From NCBI GenBank assembly GCA_013398615.1, contig VZSR01002145.1, positions 3,383,782 to 3,447,781 on the forward strand: DNA of 64,000 bases, written 5' to 3'. The notes under the pieces were generated by a model. It had not been told where the DNA came from, searched no databases, and saw nothing but the letters and a program-made list of their open reading frames with translations. The DNA is from Brachypodius melanocephalos. Taxonomy: Eukaryota > Chordata > Aves > Passeriformes > Pycnonotidae. Positions 29,301 to 41,300 of this stretch are shown here, piece by piece. Position numbers and translations under genes: made by a program. Numbering within the stretch: position 1 is the first letter of the stretch; each line of letters opens with the position of its first letter.

Positions 29301-32300
29301 GCAATAGTTGTGAATTTTCAGTCTGTGGTCAATGCTGTGTCTTTCAGTCTTCGCGAAGGCCTCGAGAGGAGCGAGATGTGTCACAGTGTGAGAGTGTGGC
29401 TTCAACTGTGTCAGCTCAGGAGGATGAAGATATTGAAGCATCAAATGAAGAAGAGAACCCAGAAGACAGTGAAGGTAACTTTTCTGGGAAGGAAACTTGT
29501 GTGTGCACAGAAAGGAGCCTATGTTTTGTGCTAATTACATGCTCAGAAAGCTGCGTTCCACCTCATGATGTTGTTGTTGTTCAAATGCTCTTTCAGTTGG
29601 ATTTCAGCAGTTTGAACTCACTCGAGGGGATGCAGCATTTTTAGAATTTAGCAGCCTAAAGGTGTTTGCTGCTTAGTATTTTGAGATGCTTTGATTAAGC
29701 TGTCATCTGGTGTGTTGAAACAAGTTGAGTCAAATACATGTAACCTTTCGTTGCTGATAGTCTCAGTAAAGCTTTAGACAAGCAAATTCAAGTGGTGGGT
29801 TTTTTTGTTGTGGTTTTTTAATACATATTTGTTGGTTGCAATTGCTTATTTATAGACACTCAACATCAATCAATCTTGGCTGGTCTTTTGTGGAGCAAAA
29901 GGCAATAGAATTCATTAACAATGAATGAGAGAAGATGACTAAGTGTTGGGTTTTCAGTAGTTGGTATTTTTTAGTTGCAGTGTTTGTGTAATTCAGCCAA
30001 TTGTCCATTTGTATAATAAGTCAAAATGAGTTGTTTTGCAGATGGGTTGGTTAAAATTGATGGATCCTTATTGCACCCAGTTTGTCAGATTTCACTGACT
30101 GAACCTTCATGGCAAAACATTTTTTCCCCAGGTGCTGAAAATAGTTCTGATACAGAAAGTGCTCCATCTCCAACTCCAGCAGAACCTGCTAAACCAACTG
30201 AAGAAACTCCATCTGAGCCTGCTGCTCCAAAAGTAACCACTGAGGCTCCAGCAGAGCAGGAATCTGCCGTTAAACCTGCAGCCAGCACATCTCCCTCCTT
30301 ACCAGCCCAAAGTGTATCAACAGCTGAAACTCAGAACCCTGAGCCACAGGTCAAGGAAGAAATAAACACTGAGGCTGAAGAGCCTATGGAGGTGGACAGT
30401 AGAAGCCATTCAGCTGAAGCTAAGCCTGTGATTACTCTTCCAGTTCATACCAAAGTAGAACCTGTAGAGACTGAAATGAGGCTACCAGAGAATATTCAAG
30501 TGAAAATAGAGAGTGATACCAAAGAGAGAGAGATGGAGAAACCCAAGGAAAAGTCAGAACCAGAGGAAATGGACTACAGCCTGTCCCAGCAAGTTCCTGC
30601 AGCCAGACCAGAATCCCATTCAGATAATGACTCCAGTGCCACCTGCAGTGCTGATGAGGAAGTTGATGGAGAGCCTGACAGACAGGGGTGAGTAGGGCTT
30701 TGGATGGACAGTCTTTGGAGCTGTTTCTCTTTTGGGAATGGCTGACATCACTGGGGGCATTTGTAGTCTTTTCACTATTCTGTTGGTGCAGTTCCTGTGT
30801 CACTGGAGCCAGTGCCCCCCTCCCTCTTAGTGGTTTAATATACACACAGTGCCAGGGATAGATGTTTAAATGTCAAAAGTATCCAGTGTCATGGAGTGCA
30901 TGTGGGCTTTGGAAGAGTGTAGGTGACGGTGTTTCTGCACTTTCTTGCCTCTTCAAACATCATCTTTCCACAAGTGTCTTAGCCTTCCATGTGAAATTAT
31001 TTTGTTGTAGACTACTGTTTATTTTCTGTGGACTAAATACATGTAGTCCTTTGTATCCATTGTGTTTTTCCAAAGCACTCTCTATAAAGAAGGTTGCATT
31101 GATGCAAGTGTTGCATACATAAATTTCTGATGTGGGGGATTCTGAGCTCATATTTTGGTATTTCTGTGTATTATGAAGATACAGGAGCATCTGTTGCCTT
31201 CTCTACCATATGTGCTGTGGGACAAAACACAACATGGTTCTGACTTTCCAGCTCTTTGTCCAGTCTGATAAATGTGTTGGTTTTTTGAATTTAGGAGTTG
31301 TGGTTGTAAATTTTTTAAGATGTGTAATTTTGGCCCTTTTGGTGATATTTTTCCCTTCTATCTCTTCTTCCAGTATCTTCAGCAGAGAGTCAAAGCCCTC
31401 GCTGTTAAATCCCACTGGGTCAATTCTGGTATCATCCACAATAAAGCAAGGGCAGATGGACCTGCAACAGCTTCACCACCGAGCTGCTGTCATCCCACCT
31501 ATGGTATGGGCAGTTTTCAGTGCTGTTTGAGGGAGTGTTTGTGACCCCCTAAATCCAATCAAAACATTAAAGAGGAAAGAAAATTATGTAACAAATTAAG
31601 AAAAATATGATATGCTTTTTTCAGGGGGAAAGTAGGTTAGGTACAACCAAATATAAACCCAATAGCTTAAAACGAGATGTGGACCTTTTGAAACACCCAG
31701 ACTGCAGGGGAGAGTTGAGCTCCACAGCTCCTCCAGGAAGTGCCTGTGAGGGTGTCCCTGACGTTGTCCCCTGGCTGTCCCCAGGTTTCCTGCAGCCCCT
31801 GCTCTGTGCCTGTGGGCACCCCAGTGAGTGGTTATGCTCTCTACCAGCGGCACATCAAGGCCATGCACGAGTCAGCACTGCTGGAGGAGCAGCGGCAGCG
31901 CCAGGAGCAGCTGGACATGGAATATCGGAGCGCTGTGAGCCCCTGTGGCACCTCCAAGAGCCCCAGTGTGGAGTGGGAAGGTTGGTGTTCCACACCTGTG
32001 CTGGGATAACCCCCTGCTCTGTGTGTGTGTGTGTGACACTGCTGCCTCGTTGGAGAGGGACTGTGATAAGGAACTGATAGTGAACTCCTTGCTGGAAGGA
32101 ACCTGCCCACTCTGCTGCACTTCCTGTTGAAGAGCTGCCTTGTAGCCCCTTTATATAAAGGCAGAAACTGGTTCCATTTGAGTCAAACCCAAAAATGAGT
32201 TGTTCCTACAGGGAAAGATGCAATATGCAGGTGAGAGGAGCAGATGATTCTGTTCTAGGGAAGCCCTTCCAGGGCTGTGAAGGTGGGAGTGTGTACTCCG

Positions 32301-35300
32301 TGCAGTAAAACATTCATTTTAACTGTGCTTATACATGGACACTGAAATAGAGCACCAAAGTTTGGTGGAACACATGAATACTTCTTTTTAATTGCACCGT
32401 TTGTACCTGATGGGCGTGTCTGGTATTGGAGTAGTCCCTTTGTTAAAACTGTGCTGTGAATTGGACCTTTTGACTCCAGTTTCTAACCCAGGATTCTTCT
32501 CTTTCTGATAACTTCAACCCTCCCAGGAAAACCAGTGGCCTATATGCCTTATGCTGAGGTCAAGAGAATAGAACAGGAAGCACAAGTGCAAAATCCAGCC
32601 ACAAGGTCAGCATCACCCTACAGGTTATCTCCAAGAGAGGTCAATAAAGCCTCTCCCCAGCCTGAGATGAATACAGCTCGCTACAGTGTCCCTCCAGGTA
32701 AAGACTTGGAGGATCAAATTGTTCTCTAAACACTTTGTGAGTTAATAGAAGAAAGATGATAATTTTCTGTGTGTTTGTGTGAATAAGTGCTCAGTGTTTT
32801 ACCAGCCCAGTGAGGCTGTACTGTGCTATTTCTGTTCACTCTGCAATGTTTAATGTACAATTTTTCCCCTCAAGTTCTCCAGCCAGCCCCTCACCAGGTG
32901 ATAACCAATATTCCTGAAGGAGTTCGCCTGCCCACAACCAGACCCACCAGACCACCCCCACCACTCATTCCATCCTCCAAAACCAGTGTGCCATCAGAAA
33001 AACCTTCCTTCATCATGGGAGGCTCGATCTCACAAGTAAGAGAATTATTATTTCAAAATCTGTCTTACATTAATTTTTTTTCCCTTTCTCCAATCTTCAG
33101 CTTCTTGTACTCGGTTATGGAGTCACAGCATTAACCCTGAACACCTACCTGTACATATCATCCTAAAAGATCTATTTGTTGTTTCAGGGAACACCTGGCA
33201 CTTACTTAACATCCCACAGTCAAGCTTCCTACGCCCAAGAAACTGCAAAGCCATCAGTGGGTTCTATATCCCTTGGACTGCCAAGGCAGCAAGAGTCAGC
33301 CAAATCTGGTAAGGAAAGAAATGTACATGCTTTGTACAGACTGTTTAATGATCCATAATTAAAGGAAATTAAAAAACCTCAAACTTTTTCTCTTTCTTCT
33401 CCTCAATAGCTTCCCTGCCCTATATCAAACAAGAAGAATTCTCACCCAGAAGTCAGAATTCCCAACCTGAAGGACTCTTGGTCAGGGCACAGCATGAAAG
33501 TGTGGTCCGAGGTAAAGAAAGTCACACAGATTAAAAAACACTTGTCAGAGCCTGAGAAAACCAAGAGAGTCTACTGCTGATGTGTTAATTTAAAGTATTC
33601 TATGATTATATAAGTATCATAAGATTACAGGATTAATTTGTTCCCTGTTTTCCAAGGCATGTGTATTTGTAGCTGGCTCCTCCTGTCTGCATGGCTCACT
33701 TAAAAATATTTGTTACAAGCCATGCGAATTTCAAAATAAAGTTGCTCACTAGAGCAAATTCATCAGAAGAGAACAAATTATTGCTGTAAAATTCTTATAG
33801 TTTGTAAAAGGCTATGTTAAAAGAGGAAATAGCCGAACTGCCTCAAATGCCTGCTGTTAAATTGAAATTTCCCCTGTATTGTAATGTAAACTAACAGTTC
33901 TCAATAGAATTTTTAATTATTTCAAATGGAGTGGATTTTAAAAATTCTCTTACTTATCAGGCTGTCTTTATTTCAAATCAGGTACCACGACAATACAGGA
34001 GGGGAGTATAACACGAGGAACTCCAACTAGTAAAGTTTCAGTTGAGACCATTCCTTCTTTGAGAGGCTCCATAACTCAGGTATTTCCCTTTTTACTGCTG
34101 GGAAGGCAGTAGCAAAACAGCATCTTCAGAGTATCACTGTGAATGTATTTGCATGTCTGAAAAAGTAAATTATTATAACAGGGTGGTAACTGCCTCGAAA
34201 AAAGAACTTTCAATCCAATCAGATGTTCAAACCCCACTATTGCTGAAGTCAGCATTACCATGATTTCATCTCCATATATATGAGTTTTCAAATACCAGAG
34301 CCTTTGGTAAACCTAACTGAGGGCAACTTTCCTGAAAATTGCATCACATCTCAGTTCAAATATTCAAACCAAGTGTAAACCAGTCTTGTGCAGATTCTAT
34401 TTAAATCCAAGAAGGGAAATTCAGGCCCTTTGTCTTATCATTTTAAATGCTGCCATTTTGGTTGGTTTGGCATCCCTTTGTACAAAGAGCCATTGCCTCA
34501 GTTCTGCTTTGAGATGAGAAGGGGAGGTTTCATTGCTTTGGACAGAAATAAAAACTAATGGCACCATGTGGTATATCTTATCTTTCCCCCAAATGGTATT
34601 TATAGGGCAAATGTTCCAGGTTGTGAAATACACTGGTAATATTGTTTAACAAGGCAGCAGAAATAACCTTACTTATTAAGGTTAAGTGTCTATAACAGAG
34701 GCAGAAGTTTAAACCATACAAGATAAATTGTTTGGTTTTATAGACCTCATGAGTGTTTTTGGTTTTGTTGTATTTTCCCTTCACTCCTGCCTGTTCTGTA
34801 AAGACAAAGAGCGTGTGAATTGATTGCTGTGCTGGGTTTGCACACAGGGTACCCCAGCTCTGGCCCAGTCCGGCATCGCCGCCGATGCGCTGCTGAAGGG
34901 AACCATCACTCGCCTGGCCACGGAGGACAGCAGCCCAGAGAAGTGCAGAGAGGAGGCCTCAGCCAAGGGCCATGTCATTTATGAAGGCAAAAGTGGGCAT
35001 ATTCTGTCTTATGATGGTGAGTATTTGTATATTGTACCTGATCAAAGTCAGGTTCTGCTTTGATAATCGGTAGCTGAAGTGTTTCTGCTCCCAAGCAGAT
35101 GCGTGTCTGAAATAGAATTCAACTCTTCCTTTGCCATTTATTTCCTATTTGTCATTGAATGTATTGTGAAACTTTTAATACGGGTTTGAAATGACCTGCA
35201 TTAAAATAAAAATAATGTATCCTGTAACTTTAAACTTCAGTTGAAATATTGATAAATGAGTAACTTAACAAATAACTTTATGACAAACTATAAAGAATAT

Positions 35301-38300
35301 TTTAAGATTGCTATGTAATGTTACAATATTGTATTGAAGTTGTGTTGTTTAAATATTAATGACCTGTGGTCTCATTAATGTAATATTCACGTGTCCTTTT
35401 TTGTTGTCCACATTTCCTGACCACACTCTTGTACGTTTTGTCAGCAATTAAAAATGTCCGTGAAGGAACAAGGAGTCCAAGAACTGGTCATGAAATTGGT
35501 TTAAAGAGAACCTATGATACAATGGAAGGAAATATAAAGCAGGGGATGTCACTGAGGGAGTCTCCAGGATCTGCACCACTAGAAGGTAAAAACATCTGCT
35601 TCCAATGTGTTTTATCTTTTATCCATTGATGTAAGAGCATTTAGAGTTATCTTAGAGTGCAGACTAACAGAGAAGTTAGATTTAAATCACATTAATAACC
35701 AAATCCATGCAATAAGACTACAGTTAGATCATGCTGGAAACAGGACTGGAGTAGATCCCAGTTTTCTTTTCTGTTTTACCACAACTGCTGCTACTGCAGG
35801 TGGCACTTTCTGCTCTCAGCACATCTGACAGATGTCCCTGGCTCTCTACAGACCCAGTGGTCCTGTCGAGCTCAAACACTGGGTCACACCAGCACAGCCT
35901 CTGCCACACCCTGTAGTTCAATATTGGTATCACACTGCCCTGACCTTTTACATTCCTGTAAGAAACCTCTTTGAACTGCAGGAGCCTGCTTCAGGGCATC
36001 CCTCGTGCTGTGGTGTTTTAATAAACTGTAATCAAACAAAGCCTGCAGAGGCCAAGGCAGGTCGTTATATAACTTTCCTGATTGTTTTGTGAAAATACAA
36101 ATGCGAGAAAATGTTTCCTGCCTCAACCATGGAGCCTTGCTACTTAAAAGCATTTTGTCCCATCTTTGAGTAGCCCTTGGAGGTATTTTGTGGACGTATT
36201 CATCAGATGGAACAGTGTGAAAGTGAGGTTTGTAGGCTGCACACAGAAATTCAGTGTTGCCTCTGAGTTGCTGATGCATTTGGCTCTTTGGGCTCTTTTG
36301 GCATCTGAGGAGCTGCTCTGGTACTTTCATGCTTTGTCTCATCAGTGACACATTTTATGTCTTCAAACTGTGAAAAATTATGAGTGTTTTGAGCACTTGT
36401 TTAGATTCTTACTGTAGGCAGAGTAAATTCGTCTCTTCCCCAGTGATGCACTATGAACTTTGATAATTTGGAGGATGCTGAGGCATATTTTGGATTTTTT
36501 TTTTTGTTCCACTTCCCACCATGAACACCTTTCTTTCTAGGCAAGGAAAGTGGAGTGTGAGAAAAGAAGTGGCTGCTTTTGAAACAAAGGTTAAGCTTAG
36601 TTATAAAAAACACCTCCTCTTTTCTAAATATGTTAAAACTTGCAACTATGCAATAGCACAAATAGCTGAACTGAATGATTATTTTTTTAGGGCAGGAGGT
36701 GTTTATAACATGTTGCTGCAATGCCTGGCATACTGAGGCTTGGCCCTCTGGGCACTGCCAGGGTACAGATACCATCTCTCATGTGTAAGAAGGAAGGGGG
36801 TTTGTTGGTTTGGAGGTTGGATTTTTTTTTAACACTTGTTTAATCCTCTAAATTACCTTCATTTTAATTTTAGGTTTAATCTGCCGAGCGCTGCCTCGGG
36901 GTAGCCCACATGCTGAACTAAAGGAGAGAACAGTCTTGTCTGGCTCTATAATGCAAGGTGAGGCATTGCAGGTTTTAGGGGAGCATTAATTAATCCTCAA
37001 AAATCTGGATTTCTGAACTATAAAGCTCTTATTAACTGTGGGAGCTGTGTTAAAGGTGAAGCTTATTTTATGAAACATTTTCAGAGCATAAACCAGCAAC
37101 TTTTTGATATGCTGTGTTCAAAGCTAGTCTGTAAACATTGATTTTATTTCTTACTGGAAAATAGACTTTTTAATATGGATACTTGGTAAATAGCACTTTT
37201 TTTAAATGAACACTAACAACTTTGCAGATGCATTTATTTATTTCAGCATCTGAAATAACATGGGAGGCTTTCCATGGTATATAGTTCAGTATCATTTTTG
37301 TGATGATTTGTTTAGACTTTAAGTATCTTACCACAGGCTACAGCAAACCCAAGTTTCACTGTTACATGTAATTAGTTACTCTGTTTATGAAAAAAGAGAC
37401 TTAGCAGCTATTAATACCAGTCATGTGACCCTTCCTTTCTATAAAAGGCACACCAAGAGCAACAGCTGAAAGTTTTGAAGAAGGTTTGAAGTACCCCAAA
37501 CAGATCAAGAGAGAGTCACCTCCCATCAGGACGTTTGAAGGAGCCATCACCAAGGGCAAACCCTACGATGGGGTCACCACCATAAAGGAGATGGGTCGCT
37601 CCATCCACGAGATCCCAAGGCAGGACCTGTTAAGCCAAGAGAGTCGAAAGACTCCTGAAATGGTGCAGACAGCCAGGCCAATCATAGAAGGCTCCATATC
37701 TCAGGTAAATACAGAAAGCATTGTTCTATTCACACAGGAATGAATCAGGTCAGGTTGTTGCAGCTTTTTCCACAGCATGACCCTCACCTGAACTTCTTCT
37801 CCTCTTCAGGGCACACCCATAAAATATGAAAGCAACTCTGGCCAGTCTGCTATCAAACACAATGTAAAATCTTTAATCACTGGACCAAGCAAGCTGCCCC
37901 GGGGAATGCCTCAGTTGGAAATGGTGCCAGAGAACGTGAAGGTGGTGGAGCGAGGAAAATACGAAGATGTGAAGACCGGGGACGCCGTGCGGTCCCGTCA
38001 CACGTCAGTAGTCAGCTCTGGTCCCTCTGTTCTCAGGTCAACTCTTCATGAAACTCCCAAATCACAGCTGAGCCCTGGGATTTATGATGATACAAATGCT
38101 CGGAGGACACCTGTGAACTATCAGAGTCCAATGTCCAGGAGCTCACCTATGATGAATAGAGTTAGTGAGGGTATGTCATTCCTGTCCACAGTAAGACAAA
38201 AAGTTTTATTCTTTTAATTCTTATGTACTCCATTCTTCTTTATTTTATTCTAGTGGCTTGTCTCAATTTGGAAGTTGGATAGAATGAATTTTAGGAGGCT

Positions 38301-41300
38301 GTAAGCTCTTAATTGAAATAAGGAAATGAAAATCTGCCACAGCAGAAGAGGGAAGTGGGAAGGCAATTCAGTCTCAATTTGCATTTGATTATGGATCACA
38401 GTGAAAGTGGTACCTACAAGGATAATGTTTTAAGGGCAGAAGCTATTCCTGATTTAAAAGTGTTTAAATGAAGAAGGGGATTTAGTGAGGTGTTAAACAA
38501 TCTTAGTTTTAAAACACAGTTCTTTAAGCAGAAGTGTTTTGTGATATAAAATGTTCTCTGTGCTTTGTTGTATTGCAGTCATTGAATATGTTCCTTGGGA
38601 ACCAGTGTATTTTTACAGTTAGGTTTTCAATAGAGAAATGGGCATTTTATTAATCTGGGTTTTTCATTGCTTTTAGCTGGAGTATCTTCTGGGAAGCCAG
38701 CAAATCATGAAAGAAAGAACACACTCACTCCAACACAGAGAGAGAGTGTGCCAGCAAAATCTCCAGTCCCAGGGGTTGATCCTGTAGTGGCTCACAGTCC
38801 TTTTGACCCTCACCACAGAGGAGCAACTCCTGAAGTCTACAGGGGTCACCTCCCTCCCCATTTAGATCCTGCTATGCCATTTCACAGGGCTCTGGATCCT
38901 GGTAAATATATTTGTGTTGGCTTTTTTTACTTTTAGAAGTGCTGTGAGCTTTGATGCACAGAAAGGATACCTTTATAAGGCAGTTATCAATGGCCAGATA
39001 TCATTTGTAATGTTATAAGTATTTATTGTTGTGATTTGATTTCAGTTTAGTGGTGATTTAATATCTAACCAAGAAACTTAGTAAAGTAGTATTGAATAAT
39101 GCTGTAACTTCCCTTCAGAGCTGCCAGCTTGCTTCTATTTTGTTAAGAAGTTCACAGGATTTTTAGATAAGTGTTTATGGAATGCATTAAAAGCTTTCAG
39201 GAAAGCTATGCAAGGAAGGATGTGGAAGAGGCTAGAGAATTAAAGTGTAATTCTATATAATTCTGTATAGACTTATATATTCTTTAAAAGTCTTCTGTTC
39301 AAGACTGATTATTTTCACTGAAGGATTATCAGGTTATATTAAATACAGTGACTTCCTTTTAGCCTATCCCTCAGTTTATTTCTGGGAGGTATTTTCTACC
39401 TTCTTTACGTTTTCAGAATTTCAGGGTTTATAGTTTTACTAAATTATCTCTCCAGTCTGGATTGTTTAGCACTTTCAGCACGCATGCAGTGCAGAAATTC
39501 AATAAAACATCAGTATTAAAATCCTATTTTCACTCATTTAGAGAGACTTGATACCACCTCTCCTTGAAGCTTTACAAACACCTGAAAAGTCTTATTTAAT
39601 CCAGAATCATCCTAAATGCCCCCTCTTCCCTCCTTTCCCCCCTCAGCTGCTGCTGCTTACCTGTTCCAAAGGCAGCTGTCCCCCACGCCAGGGTACCCCA
39701 GCCAGTACCAGCTGTACGCCATGGAGAACACGCGCCAGACCATCCTCAACGACTACATCACCTCCCAGCAGATGCAAGTCAACCTCCGGCCCGATGTCAC
39801 CAGGGGGTTGTCCCCCAGGGAGCAAACCTTAGCACTCCCCTATGCAGGAGCACGAGGTGGGCCTGCCTCTCTTTCTAGAATCATCTTTAAAATGTGCTTG
39901 GGCTGTGCCAGCTGTGGTTTGGATGCGCTCATACGAGGCCGTGTGTGTAAATGTGTTCATCCTGTAGCGATTGTCTGGCAGCTCATTTACAAACTGCCTT
40001 TTGTGGAAAGGAAAACCACCTCTACAATCAGTATTTTTAAGGAGAAGTCTCAGAGTTACTAGTGTTCAAGAGCCAGATTGTTTTCTGCTTGTGTAAATTG
40101 GTGATCAGAACCATATTTATCTCACCATCAAGCTTCAGAAAAGAGAATTATATCAAAGTGATAACTTCTTCAAAAAGAATATAAAAGCAACAGCCAGAAG
40201 TGTAATGTTTGTGGTAACAATGCTGATTGTTTTATTTTTTGGGTAATACCCAAAATTGCCAGAAGATGGGATGATTGAGTAGAAGGGCATTTTTCCACAG
40301 GGCAATTAAAGGGGGTGCTACAAATGCAAATTCTGACTTGGTATGTTCCTAAATTGCTGATGGCCAGATCTAAGCGAGTATAACCAGCTGAAATATAGCT
40401 CTACACTTGCCTTATTCTTGTATTTTCTCCACCAAAAATTCATTGCTGACTGTAGACTGTGTCCTGGAGCTGCCATTCTCATGTGTGTCATCTCTTGACA
40501 GGAATTATTGACCTGAACAATATGGCCCCCACTATCTTAGTGCCTCATCCTGGAGGAACGAGCACCCCACCCATGGAGAGAATCACGTATATCCCTGGCA
40601 CCCAGCTTACCTTCCCTCCTAGGCCTTACAACCCTGCTTCTCTGTCACCAGGTAAGAGCTCTCATGGCTTGGTGATGGCTCTGTCTGACATGCGAGATAA
40701 TTACCACCTTTATTCAGCTTTCGTTAATGCCATCTTTTGATGTTTTCTCAGGAGATGCTTTTTGCATGCACCTCTCACTTGGATAGCAAAAGGGTTTTGA
40801 TGATATCCTGTATAGTTACAGTGGAAGCACTGTCAAATTCTGAATTTGCCTCATTCTGTCAGGTCTTTATTTGTAGAAGTTTGATTATAATTCACTAACT
40901 CCATTTTACATGTGCTGAATGGTGGAATTGAGGTCTATAAGCTGTGTAGTTTCTAACTGTATAGCAACCACTTTAGTACAAAGCTCTTGAGCCTTCCACT
41001 GTCACTGTGTGTTAAGCTTTTATCTTCCTAGATAAGTGGATAGTCTTGAGTGGAATTAAAATGTATTTGGGAGATTTTGCTGCAAATGTATGTCAAAATA
41101 CATAGACAAATGTTTATCATGCTTCCCTAAAGTATATTTTTTTGCTCCTTCATTTTATCTTGTGGACCTTCCAGGACACCCCACACACCTGGCAGCTTCT
41201 GCAGCTGCAAATGCTGAAAGGGAACGGGAAAGGGAAAGGGAGAAGGAACGGGAAAGGGAGAGGGAACGTGAACGAGAGCGGGAAAGAGAACGAGAACGTG

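Larger units (their letters stand above)
28175..31373 (+). other. NCOR1: NCOR1 introns around coding exons 17-19
   Basis: Outside exons 28500-28639, 29348-29474 and 30132-30687, noncoding. Long open frames at 29102-29644 and 30026-30691 are exon frames running into the introns. Confidence 0.75.
33512..36873 (+). other. NCOR1: NCOR1 introns around coding exons 26-28
   Basis: Outside the three exons, AT-rich noncoding sequence without recognised repeats or RNA genes. Confidence 0.7.

Noticed and set aside
29102..29644. 180-codon open frame including an NCOR1 exon
   Set aside because: Only 29348-29474 is conserved; the rest is intron left open by chance.
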